Assembly: GCA_910583885.1 (NCBI GenBank)
Contig: CAJUAC010000058.1
Coordinates: forward strand, 1 to 18,402
Length of the DNA: 18,402 bases
Reading direction: 5' to 3'
From: an uncultured Oscillospiraceae bacterium
Lineage (GTDB): Bacteria > Bacillota > Clostridia > Oscillospirales > Oscillospiraceae
Notes under the pieces: model-generated
Database searches by the model: none
The model's input: only the letters and a program-made list of their open reading frames with translations
What the model was told of the DNA's origin: nothing
In this document: positions 7,696-14,044 of the stretch, piece after piece
How positions within the stretch are numbered: position 1 is the stretch's first letter
Layout of the letters: each line of letters starts with the position of its first letter
Program-made: the position numbers and the translations under genes

Positions 7696-8577
7696 ATGGA
7701 TTACAGGACAACAGCCCAGCAGCTGCTCCCGGGCAGCATTGATTACCACATCCACTCCGGACCGGACGTCTTCCCCCGCCTGCTCAACGACGTGGAGCTG
7801 GCCCAGCAGGCCAAGGCCGCCGGGATGCGCGCTATCCTGCTCAAGAGCCACACGGAATGCACCGCGGCCCGGGCAGCCATCGCCAGCTATGTGACGGACG
7901 GCTTCCCCGTCTTCGGCGCCATTGCACTCAACTACAGCGTCGGCGGGCTGAACCCCGAGGCGGTGCGCAACGCAGTCCGCATGGGGGCCAAGCAGGTCTA
8001 TATGCCCACCATCCACGCTGCCCACTACCTCAAGGAGGTCGACAGTGTGCCCATGTTCGCCGCACTGCTCAAGGGCGGCATTGAGGGGCTGCACCTGCTC
8101 GACAGCAGCGGTGCGCTGAAGGACAGCGTGCTGAAGATCATCGACATCATCGCCGAGGCGGATATTGTCCTGGCCACCGGCCATATCTCTGTGGAGGAGG
8201 CCATGCCTTTGGTGGAGGCCGCCCACCGGCGCGGCGTCAAGAAAATCGTCGTCACCCACCCCACCTCACCCATGGAGGCCTACTCCATTGAGGATATGAA
8301 GCAGATCCTCTCCCTGGGGGCGTCCATGCTGGAGCATGTGGTCAACGACACCACCCATCAGATGAAGAAGCCCATTGCCCCCTCTGTCATCGCCGACGCA
8401 ATCAAGGCCACCGGGGCGGAGCACACCATCATGAGTACCGACAGCGGGCAGGTCATCAACCCCGCGCCTGTCAAATCCCTGGAGAACTTCATGTGCCTGA
8501 TGCTGGAGGAGGGGATCGGCGAGGAGGAGATCAAGCGGATGACCAGGGACAACCCGGCAAAGATGCTGGGGATTTAA
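7696..8577 (+). CDS. DUF6282 family amidohydrolase-like protein, copy 2
   Basis: A 293-residue paralogue of the first operon gene, with the ribosome site AAGGAAGGGAA ahead of ATG 7696. Shared elements in order are DYHIHSGPD (H18, H20), LLKSHTECTA, FGAIALNYSVGGLNPEAV, ATGHISVEEA, VTHPTSPM, STDSGQ and the C-terminal DNPAKMLGI. The same HxH, Lys, His, His and Asp positions are kept. It differs after the last His (PTSPMEAYS instead of PEYDHTPV) and carries SGQVINPAP, so the two copies probably have different substrates or steps. Metal-dependent hydrolase or lactonase chemistry is inferred from the fold, not shown. Its TAA is embedded in the ribosome site (AAGGAGG) of the next gene, so translation is coupled. 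Confidence 0.85.
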   Translation: MDYRTTAQQLLPGSIDYHIHSGPDVFPRLLNDVELAQQAKAAGMRAILLKSHTECTAARAAIASYVTDGFPVFGAIALNYSVGGLNPEAVRNAVRMGAKQVYMPTIHAAHYLKEVDSVPMFAALLKGGIEGLHLLDSSGALKDSVLKIIDIIAEADIVLATGHISVEEAMPLVEAAHRRGVKKIVVTHPTSPMEAYSIEDMKQILSLGASMLEHVVNDTTHQMKKPIAPSVIADAIKATGAEHTIMSTDSGQVINPAPVKSLENFMCLMLEEGIGEEEIKRMTRDNPAKMLGI

Positions 8578-8589
8578 GGAGGGCAGATT

Positions 8590-9882
8590 GTGGACTACGA
8601 CATCAGAAAGCTCCGGGAAAACCTGGTGCTCACCCGCTCCTGGGAGCCCATGGAGTTCACCAGCTGGCAGGACGAGAACCTGTCTTGGAAGGAGGACTGC
8701 GACATCGGCGACTGGAGCCAGATGGTCGAGTACCGCGTCAGCGGCCCCGACGCGCTGCGCTTTTTCTCCGACTTCGCGGTAAACAACTTCGAGCACTTCG
8801 CCCTGGGCCAGGCAAAGCACGTCATCTTTTGCAGCCAGGAGGGCTATGTCATCGGCGAGGGGATTTTGATCCGCTTTGGCGGGGATGACTTCGAGTTCCA
8901 GTCCGGCGGGCCGGTCTGGAGCTGGCTGGACTACAACTGCAAGCGGGGCCGCTACAGCCTGACCTGCGCCGAGAAACGGGACTGCAAGTTCAAATACCAG
9001 GTCTCCGGCCCGAAGAGCCTGCACCTGCTGGAGCGTGTGACCGGGCAGAGCCTGCGGGACATCCAGTTCATGCACGTAGGCAAGGCGTCCATCCTGGGCG
9101 TGGAGGTGGATCTGCTGCGCCAGGGCATGTCTGGCGAGGTGGGCTTTGAAATCCAGGGGCCCAAGGCCTTTGGCGAACAGATCTACCGGCACATCTACGA
9201 GCAGGGCCAGGCCTTCCACATCCGCCGTATCGGGGCGAAGACCGCCATGGTCAAGCACATGGAGGCGGCCTTCCCCACGGTGGTCCACGACTACCTCCCC
9301 GCGCTGACCGGCGCCGCCGAGCAGGGCTACTGGGACGCATACAGCGGGCGCTTCAACGGCTTTGAGCGCTTTTTCAAGGTCTCCGGCAGCTTCGAGGGGC
9401 AGACGGTCTCCGACTGGTACCGCAACCCCTGTGAGCTGGGCTGGTCGAACCGGATCAACCTCCGCCACGACTTCTACGGCAAGGAGGCCCTGGCCAGGAT
9501 CAAGGCCCAGCCCAGCCGGAAGCTGGTAACGCTGGTGTGGAACCCGGAGGATGTCGCCGATGTGGCTGCATCCATGTTCCGCGACGGGCAGCCCTATGAC
9601 CAGATGGAGCTGCCCCGCACCCAGTGGTACAGCAACCATGCCGACAAGGTAGTGGACGGCGGCCAGGTCATCGGCATCGCCACCAACCGCTGCTTCAGCT
9701 ACTACTTCCGCAAGACCATCTCCCACTGCTCCATTGATACGGCCTATGCTGAGGTCGGCCGGGAGGTCTCCGTAGTCTGGGGGGACCCGGGCAGCCGGCA
9801 GAAGGTGATCCGCGCCACGGTCGCCCCCTCCCCCTTTAAGACAGACAACCGTTATGCCGACCTGAACACCATTGGGGATTAG
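8590..9882 (+). CDS. LigM/GcvT-like tetrahydrofolate-dependent O-demethylase family protein
   Basis: A 430-residue cytosolic protein starting with GTG at 8590, six bases after AAGGAGGG. The fold is that of the glycine-cleavage T protein (aminomethyltransferase), and the details fit the vanillate/3-O-methylgallate demethylase LigM better than GcvT: VSGPDALRFFSD near residue 50, HVIFCSQEGYVIGEGI near 80, LRQGMSGEVGFEIQGP near 180, then NPCELGW-INLRHDFYGKEAL and KLVTLVWNPEDV in the C-terminal part. DMSP demethylase belongs to the same superfamily. Family members move a methyl group from a methoxy or sulfonium donor to tetrahydrofolate. As the last gene of the operon it suggests that the imported compound is methylated and that its methyl group enters one-carbon metabolism (inference). 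Confidence 0.85.
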   Translation: MDYDIRKLRENLVLTRSWEPMEFTSWQDENLSWKEDCDIGDWSQMVEYRVSGPDALRFFSDFAVNNFEHFALGQAKHVIFCSQEGYVIGEGILIRFGGDDFEFQSGGPVWSWLDYNCKRGRYSLTCAEKRDCKFKYQVSGPKSLHLLERVTGQSLRDIQFMHVGKASILGVEVDLLRQGMSGEVGFEIQGPKAFGEQIYRHIYEQGQAFHIRRIGAKTAMVKHMEAAFPTVVHDYLPALTGAAEQGYWDAYSGRFNGFERFFKVSGSFEGQTVSDWYRNPCELGWSNRINLRHDFYGKEALARIKAQPSRKLVTLVWNPEDVADVAASMFRDGQPYDQMELPRTQWYSNHADKVVDGGQVIGIATNRCFSYYFRKTISHCSIDTAYAEVGREVSVVWGDPGSRQKVIRATVAPSPFKTDNRYADLNTIGD

Positions 9883-9911
9883 TCCCAATCGATTGACAGA
9901 ACAAATTGGGA
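9883..9911. promoter_or_regulatory. Inverted repeat flanking the gntR -35 box
   Basis: TCCCAAT (9883-9889) and ATTGGGA (9905-9911) form a 7-base perfect inverted repeat centred on the -35 box of the regulator gene. A third related arm, ATTGGG (9871-9876), overlaps the end of the demethylase gene and can pair with 9884-9889 instead. The arrangement may be an operator at the DNA level or a switchable hairpin in the operon's 3' end. Confidence 0.35.
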
Positions 9912-9922
9912 TATGTTACAAT
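9893..9922 (+). promoter_or_regulatory. Promoter of the GntR regulator gene
   Basis: A consensus -35 box TTGACA (9893-9898) and TACAAT (9917-9922) are separated by 18 bases. This gives the regulator transcription independent of the catabolic operon that ends at 9882. Confidence 0.75.
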
Positions 9923-9932
9923 CATGATACAT
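9913..9932. promoter_or_regulatory. Imperfect dyad overlapping the gntR -10 box
   Basis: ATGTTACAATCATGATACAT has symmetric arms ATGT..CA / TG..ACAT and overlaps the -10 box. The same TGTTACAAT core with a downstream dyad half is at the operon promoter (891-911). It is a candidate autoregulatory GntR site; binding is not shown. Confidence 0.4.
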
Positions 9933-9954
9933 CGCGGGTAAAAGAGGGAAAGAC

Positions 9955-10746
9955 ATGAACCAACAGAGGCAGGCCCTGATCAAGGACCTTTACGAGTCGA
10001 TCGAAAACAGGAGCATTATCCGCGGTCAACAGCTGTTGACTGAGCGGGAGCTGTGCGATATTTTCCATGTCAAGCGCAGCCTGCTGCGGGAGGCCCTGGT
10101 TGCCCTGGAGGCCCTGGGCGTGATTGATATCCGGGAGCGCCAAGGCATGTTCCTCATGAACCGGCCAACCAAAATGCTGTCGGACAGCCTGGATTTCCTC
10201 TCGGATTTCTCCCCCAGCCTGCTCCACGATAAGTCCATTGAGGCCCGGATGATTATTGAGCCAAAGGCCGCCGGCATGGCTGCGGAGAACTGTACGCAGA
10301 CCCATGACCTGATCCTGCGCAGTGAGATCGCCTTCCTGGAGGACCTGTACAGCACCGGCACCGCGGGTGCCCAGTCCCAGGCGACCTTGGCCTACAAGCA
10401 CAACATCATCATCCACAACACGATTGTGGAGATGGCCAACAACATCGTCCTGACAAATATCTACAAATATCTGTCAGATCTGTCCAGGAACGTATTCGCT
10501 GTGCTGGGGCAGGACCCCGCCGGGTTCCAGCCCTACGCCCTGTGGCCAGATGTGCTGATCGGGGAACACCGGGCCATCGTCCAGGCCATTGTCACCCATG
10601 ACAAGGAGGGTGCGGAGCAGGCGATGTATGAGCATCTTCAAAACTCCCAGCGGCGGAACAGCACCATCATGGCCCAAAAGCTCCACGGGACACATGCTGT
10701 CCAGGTTGCCGGGGATCTCCAGCAGGTGGATGCTTCCCCCATATAA
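9955..10746 (+). CDS. GntR-family transcriptional regulator, FadR subfamily (FCD domain)
   Basis: A 263-residue DNA-binding protein with ribosome site AGAGGG eight bases before ATG 9955. The N-terminal winged helix (about 10-70) contains LLTERELCDIFHVKRSLLREAL and the wing VIDIRERQGMFL. The C-terminal all-helical FCD ligand domain (about 95-235) keeps His residues H154, H205 (in GEHRAIV) and H227 (in YEHLQN), which in this family bind a metal that holds a carboxylate ligand. The usual Asp four residues before the first His is Asn (N150). Members normally act as repressors released by an organic acid. The gene directly follows the TRAP/dehydratase operon in the same direction, so that operon and its own promoter are the likely targets. 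Confidence 0.9.
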   Translation: MNQQRQALIKDLYESIENRSIIRGQQLLTERELCDIFHVKRSLLREALVALEALGVIDIRERQGMFLMNRPTKMLSDSLDFLSDFSPSLLHDKSIEARMIIEPKAAGMAAENCTQTHDLILRSEIAFLEDLYSTGTAGAQSQATLAYKHNIIIHNTIVEMANNIVLTNIYKYLSDLSRNVFAVLGQDPAGFQPYALWPDVLIGEHRAIVQAIVTHDKEGAEQAMYEHLQNSQRRNSTIMAQKLHGTHAVQVAGDLQQVDASPI

Positions 10747-10752
10747 GCAAGA

Positions 10753-10788
10753 GAACGGGCGCACCGGCTTCTGCCGGTGCGCCCGTTC
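10753..10788. terminator. Perfect 16-bp hairpin between convergent gntR and ohyA
   Basis: GAACGGGCGCACCGGC (10753-10768), loop TTCT, and its exact reverse complement (10773-10788) start 7 bases after the gntR stop. No T-run follows on either side. Its place between two converging genes argues for a bidirectional transcription stop. Confidence 0.7.
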
Positions 10789-10871
10789 GGCGGGTCAAAG
10801 CGTGGGGATCACTATCAGTCTGTCTCCGCCGCCGGCAAATCCGACAGGCCGGAACCCTGGTCAGCCAGCGA

Positions 10872-12647
10872 TCAGATCACATGATACTCCTTCAAAAGCT
10901 TTTCGATATCGGTCCCTTCGATTTTCTTCAGCGCCTCATGCAGGATAAGCTTCTCCTTCAGGCCCCAATCCATCTCTGTGATTTTCTTCCCATCGCGGAG
11001 CTTCACGGTGGCATCCAGCAGAGCCCGGACATCATAGGTGCTGCCCCAGACCTCCGGTACGCCCCGGTCGACATCCAGCAGGGTATAGACTGCCTCCATA
11101 CCGGTCCGCATAGAGTACTCTGTGGTAAAGATGGTATCCCGGGCAATCTCCGCAAACTGCCCCAGGAAAGCGAAGTTCACAGCGCCGTCAGGCACCACCT
11201 TGGGCCGGTCGGTATCATTGCGTGGCATGAAGAAGGCATCAATATAGGGCATCATGACAGGGACTGTATTGGCACTGGCAGAAGCCAATTCCTCAATCTG
11301 GTCCTCGGGCACACCCAGATGGTACAGCCACTCCATGCAGATTTCCTTGCCTGTACACTCCCGCATAGGCTTCTTGACATAGTCGCCGGGTACGTCGCTG
11401 AACAGGGCGTACACCCATACCAGGCAATGATCCTTGGGCTGGGCCCGGAATTGGGGCTGGCGGTTGATGGTCCAGCTGAGCAGCCAGGAGGAATCCTTCA
11501 CCGTCACAATGCCGCCGGTGACTACGCCGCCGGTGAAGGGGTCACGCTGGCAGATATGCTTGATATAGGGGATGATGCGCTGGTCCAGGGTTTCTACCGT
11601 GGCGCTCATCCAGTTGGTCTGCTCCGGATCATAGCAGAATTTATCTGGGTTGCCGAAGGCAGGATCCTGGGCAGCGATCTTCCGCCACATGTCCCAGCCG
11701 CCGCCGGGTTTGATTTCCGTGTTGTAGGAGGCGGGCTCATTCTGGGAACCCATGGTGGAGTTCTCCACACAGCCGCCGTTGGTGATGAAGACCAGATCGT
11801 TCTCTGTCAGATCCACGAATTCCTGGCTGCCCTCCCGCAGCAGCTCCACCCGTTTGGCAAGCTTCCTCTCCGGGCGGATGTCAAACTCCACGTTGACTAC
11901 CTTGGTGTTGTAGTGGAACTGGACACCGTGGGATTCCAGATATTTGACCATAGGCAGGATCATGGACTCATACTGGTTGTACCGTGTGAACCGCAGGGCC
12001 TTGAAGTCGGGCAGGCCGCCAATGTGGTGGATGAAGCGTTTGATATACCGCTTCATCTCTAAAGCGCTGTGCCAGTTCTCAAAGGCGAACATGGTGCGCC
12101 AGTAGAGCCAGAAGTTGGAGTTCAACACCTCATCGTCGAAATAGTCGGTGATACGCTTGTCGTACAGATCCTCGTCCGGGGTAAAGAACAGGTGCATGAT
12201 CTCCATGGCCGCCTTGTCCGAGACATCAAACTTGCCGTCGGTGTGGGCATCCTCACCCCGGTTGACCGTGGCACGGCACAGGGAATAGTTAGGATCCTTT
12301 TTGTTCAGCCAGTAGTATTCGTCCAATACGCTGACGCCCTCGGTTTCAATGGACGGGATGGAATGGAACAGATCCCACATGACCTCGAAGTGATTATCCA
12401 TCTCCCGGCCGCCCCGCATCACATAACCCACATTCTCAAACTTCCATCCGTCGCAAGCGCCGCCGGGGGTGGGATCCTTCTCAAAGATGTGGATATGCCC
12501 GCCCTTCATCTGACCGTCCCGAACCAGATAGCAGGCAGCGGTAAGGGCTGCCAGGCCGGTGCCGATGATATAGGCCGATTTGTGATCTACGCCCTCGGGT
12601 TTCTGGGGACGGGCGAAAGCCTCATAGTTGCCGCTGGAATAGTACAT
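10872..12647 (-). CDS. ohyA: Oleate hydratase (FAD-dependent fatty acid double-bond hydratase)
   Basis: A 591-residue protein, the usual length of the Staphylococcus-type enzyme. The start at 12647 was chosen because AAAGG lies 8 bases upstream and the N-terminus MYYSSGNYEAFARPQKPEG equals that of known family members; the frame is open further upstream. It adds water to cis-9 double bonds of free fatty acids (oleate to 10-hydroxystearate). The FAD-binding motif IIGTGLAAL is at residues 27-35. The catalytic Glu is present at E82 (RGGREMDNHFE) and the conserved Tyr at Y201 (EMKRY). NGGCVENSTMGSQNEPA and the FTTEYSMRTGMEAVY segment complete the pattern. No signal peptide; peripheral membrane attachment by the C-terminus is known in the family. 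It is downstream of, and in the same direction as, a TetR-type gene that probably controls it. A detoxification role toward unsaturated fatty acids is inferred. Confidence 0.97.
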   Translation of the reverse strand: MYYSSGNYEAFARPQKPEGVDHKSAYIIGTGLAALTAACYLVRDGQMKGGHIHIFEKDPTPGGACDGWKFENVGYVMRGGREMDNHFEVMWDLFHSIPSIETEGVSVLDEYYWLNKKDPNYSLCRATVNRGEDAHTDGKFDVSDKAAMEIMHLFFTPDEDLYDKRITDYFDDEVLNSNFWLYWRTMFAFENWHSALEMKRYIKRFIHHIGGLPDFKALRFTRYNQYESMILPMVKYLESHGVQFHYNTKVVNVEFDIRPERKLAKRVELLREGSQEFVDLTENDLVFITNGGCVENSTMGSQNEPASYNTEIKPGGGWDMWRKIAAQDPAFGNPDKFCYDPEQTNWMSATVETLDQRIIPYIKHICQRDPFTGGVVTGGIVTVKDSSWLLSWTINRQPQFRAQPKDHCLVWVYALFSDVPGDYVKKPMRECTGKEICMEWLYHLGVPEDQIEELASASANTVPVMMPYIDAFFMPRNDTDRPKVVPDGAVNFAFLGQFAEIARDTIFTTEYSMRTGMEAVYTLLDVDRGVPEVWGSTYDVRALLDATVKLRDGKKITEMDWGLKEKLILHEALKKIEGTDIEKLLKEYHVI

Positions 12648-12696
12648 GAAAAACATCCTTTCCATATTGTTGTGGTGGTTGTCTGTTGATGGGTTT

Positions 12697-12725
12697 ATCA
12701 TAAAAGTATTCCCTGCTTTTTACAA
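12697..12725 (-). promoter_or_regulatory. Promoter of ohyA
   Basis: On the minus strand, TTGTAA (12725-12720) and TATGAT (12702-12697) are separated by 17 bases. This gives a leader of about 45 bases before the ATG at 12647. The -10 region carries ACTTTTATGATAAA, related to the arm of the palindrome just upstream. Confidence 0.6.
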
Positions 12726-12737
12726 TAAACAGCTGGT

Positions 12738-12766
12738 CCCCTGTGATAAAACTTTTATCACAGGGG
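12738..12766. promoter_or_regulatory. 29-bp perfect palindrome between tetR and ohyA
   Basis: CCCCTGTGATAAAA (12738-12751), one central base, and TTTTATCACAGGGG (12753-12766) are exact inverted copies. The site lies 16 bases after the tetR stop and 12 bases upstream of the ohyA -35 box. It could be the tetR terminator (though no U-run follows) or the operator for the regulator; the TATCAC/GTGATA core suits a TetR-type dimer. A dual role is possible. Confidence 0.6.
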
Positions 12767-12782
12767 GCCGATTGCTATATTT

Positions 12783-13367
12783 TTAATCATTTGCCTCCAT
12801 ATGTAAGGGCCGGTCTGTACGGAAGCTCTCCAGTGCCCGGAGAATATTGCCGCGAACCACGCTATTGGTGCGCTCCACAATGGCGGCAGGCTCCTCCTTC
12901 ATACCGTTTCCAATCCATTCCAGCATAATGCCGATAAAAGCGTATTCATAAAAACTGGCAATGAACTGCTGATCTGTCATGCTGACTGCCATTTCCGCCG
13001 ACTTTTCTTCCACCACGCCCAGAATCAGGCTGTGGATCAGCGGGTTCAGGTACTGCTCGATCCGTTCCCGGCTGACCGAGCGGTAGACATTCATAATGAG
13101 AGGCTTGTTCGCGTGTACCGCGTGGAAGATATTGAGAAACCCCTCCTGCCAGGTGTCATAAGTCTTTTTCCCCTCCAGCGCCCGTGCGGCATCCTCCGCG
13201 CAGGTCCACTCCACCAGATCATAAATGTCCTTGAAGTGATAGTAGAAGGTCATACGGCTGATACCGCAGTCCTCTGCAATATCGTTGATGGTGATTTTGG
13301 GCAGCGGCTTCTGAAGCAGCAGATTCTTCAGCGATGCGGCTAATGCGCGTTTTGTGGTCTGTGACAT
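12783..13367 (-). CDS. TetR/AcrR-family regulator next to ohyA
   Basis: A 194-residue regulator. The ATG at 13367 has a near-perfect ribosome site (AGAAGGAGG). The frame is open to a GTG at 13460 that would add 31 residues, considered less likely. The DNA-binding domain is at about 8-56: the helix-turn-helix ITINDIAEDCGISRMTFYYHF, then KDIYDLVEW, a sequence type seen in DhaS-like TetR proteins. The remaining residues (about 60-190) form the helical ligand and dimer domain, with no recognisable ligand motif. Since ohyA follows in the same direction after 135 bases with its own promoter and a large palindrome between, the protein probably senses fatty acids and controls ohyA and itself (inference). 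Confidence 0.9.
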   Translation of the reverse strand: MSQTTKRALAASLKNLLLQKPLPKITINDIAEDCGISRMTFYYHFKDIYDLVEWTCAEDAARALEGKKTYDTWQEGFLNIFHAVHANKPLIMNVYRSVSRERIEQYLNPLIHSLILGVVEEKSAEMAVSMTDQQFIASFYEYAFIGIMLEWIGNGMKEEPAAIVERTNSVVRGNILRALESFRTDRPLHMEAND

Positions 13368-13487
13368 GGGCGGACCTCCTTCTGCAAACATGTGACCAAT
13401 GGGTCTGCATTCCGATATAAACAGTTCTTGTTGCCTATAATTTATAAGCTCATCTATCACATCATCCCTCGAAGAAAATGGTTATAT

Positions 13488-13531
13488 CACTATTTATAGT
13501 GGAGTATATCACACATATGGCTATTTCACAA
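13488..13531 (-). promoter_or_regulatory. tetR promoter with inverted repeat at the start point
   Basis: On the minus strand, TTGTGA (13531-13526) and TATACT (13508-13503) have a 17-base spacer. Immediately downstream, CACTAT-TT-ATAGTG (13488-13501) is a perfect 6-base inverted repeat covering the expected start point, a typical position for an autorepressor operator. The leader to the ATG at 13367 would be about 130 bases. Confidence 0.55.
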
Positions 13532-13540
13532 CCTATCCCC

Positions 13541-13837
13541 TGCCCTTAACCACAAGGACGCTTTATTCCATTTAGTACCCATAGTACCTCTATTTTATTG
13601 CAAGTGATCTTGACTCCTGGGCAAGCAGCCTTCTTACCTTGGCTATTTCTCATTCGTGCTGTTAATCAGGAACTCCAGGCCCCTTATGCGACTAAAATCT
13701 GTCATCTTTAATAAAAAGCTGCCCAGATTTATATCTCTGTGCCTTCTCGGTTTGGATTTGCAGCCACAAGCACTTTTTGTGCATTAAACGCATGTTTTCC
13801 CCTCAAAAAATTTTTTTGAAATTTTTTGAAAAAACTA
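13541..13837. other. Gene-free AT-rich stretch between the tetR promoter and the tRNA promoter
   Basis: No reading frame with a ribosome site was found on either strand. Small features are a GCAC-TTTTT-GTGC stem near 13770-13783 and dense A- and T-tracts at 13804-13834, which include a near-palindrome of TCAAAAAA and TTTTTTTGA. The tracts sit directly upstream of the tRNA -35 box and may act as an UP element or bent DNA. Confidence 0.5.
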
Positions 13838-13866
13838 TTGCAAATTCATCTAATATATGCTATCTT
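13838..13866 (+). promoter_or_regulatory. Promoter of tRNA-Pro
   Basis: TTGCAA (13838-13843), a 17-base spacer and TATCTT (13861-13866) lie about 35 bases before the mature tRNA 5' end. A/T-tracts lie immediately upstream. Confidence 0.5.
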
Positions 13867-13901
13867 ATATAAGCCGATAGGAAATTAGTAATATTGTTTA
13901 T

Positions 13902-13978
13902 CCGGGTGTGGCGAAGTTTGGTATCGCGCTTGAATGGGGTTCAAGAGGCCGCTGGTTCGAATCCAGTCACTCGGACCA
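13902..13978 (+). tRNA. tRNA-Pro (anticodon GGG), CCA encoded
   Basis: The cloverleaf folds by eye. The acceptor stem is CCGGGTG with CACTCGG (one G-U pair). The D stem is GCGA/TCGC with GG in the loop. The anticodon stem is CTTGA/TCAAG with loop ATGGGGT, giving anticodon GGG, which reads CCC (and CCU). The T stem is GCTGG/CCAGT with loop TTCGAAT. The discriminator A and CCA (13976-13978) are encoded. Length is 77 nt. It is flanked by a truncated recombinase gene. Confidence 0.95.
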
Positions 13979-14034
13979 TGCGGAGTGTCCTTATAGGATT
14001 TGAGTATCCTTGGAGGACACTCCGCATTATTTTT
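13978..14034 (+). terminator. Terminator of tRNA-Pro
   Basis: ATGCGGAGTGTCC (13978-13990) pairs exactly with GGACACTCCGCAT (14015-14027), followed by TATTTTT. The loop contains a nested AGGAT/ATCCT stem. The first stem base is the last A of the encoded CCA, so there is no gap between tRNA and terminator. A competing inverted repeat (TATAGGATTTGAG at 13992-14004 with CTCAAAATCCTATA at 14036-14049) overlaps the recombinase stop. Confidence 0.85.
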
Positions 14035-14044
14035 GCTCAAAATC

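Noticed and set aside
8266..9888. 540-codon open frame on the minus strand opposite the demethylase
   Set aside because: Antisense to a protein with full-length family similarity; no ribosome site or recognisable domain.
9955..10746. Reading the GntR protein as FadR controlling the neighbouring oleate hydratase
   Set aside because: ohyA is convergent and has its own TetR-type regulator; the GntR gene follows the TRAP operon in the same direction.
10881..12062. 393-codon plus-strand frame opposite oleate hydratase
   Set aside because: Antisense of an unmistakable ohyA gene, with no start signal.
13798..13834. A/T-tract palindrome considered as a terminator or origin-like element
   Set aside because: No gene ends before it and no repeated boxes were seen; it sits directly upstream of a tRNA promoter, where A/T-tracts are common.
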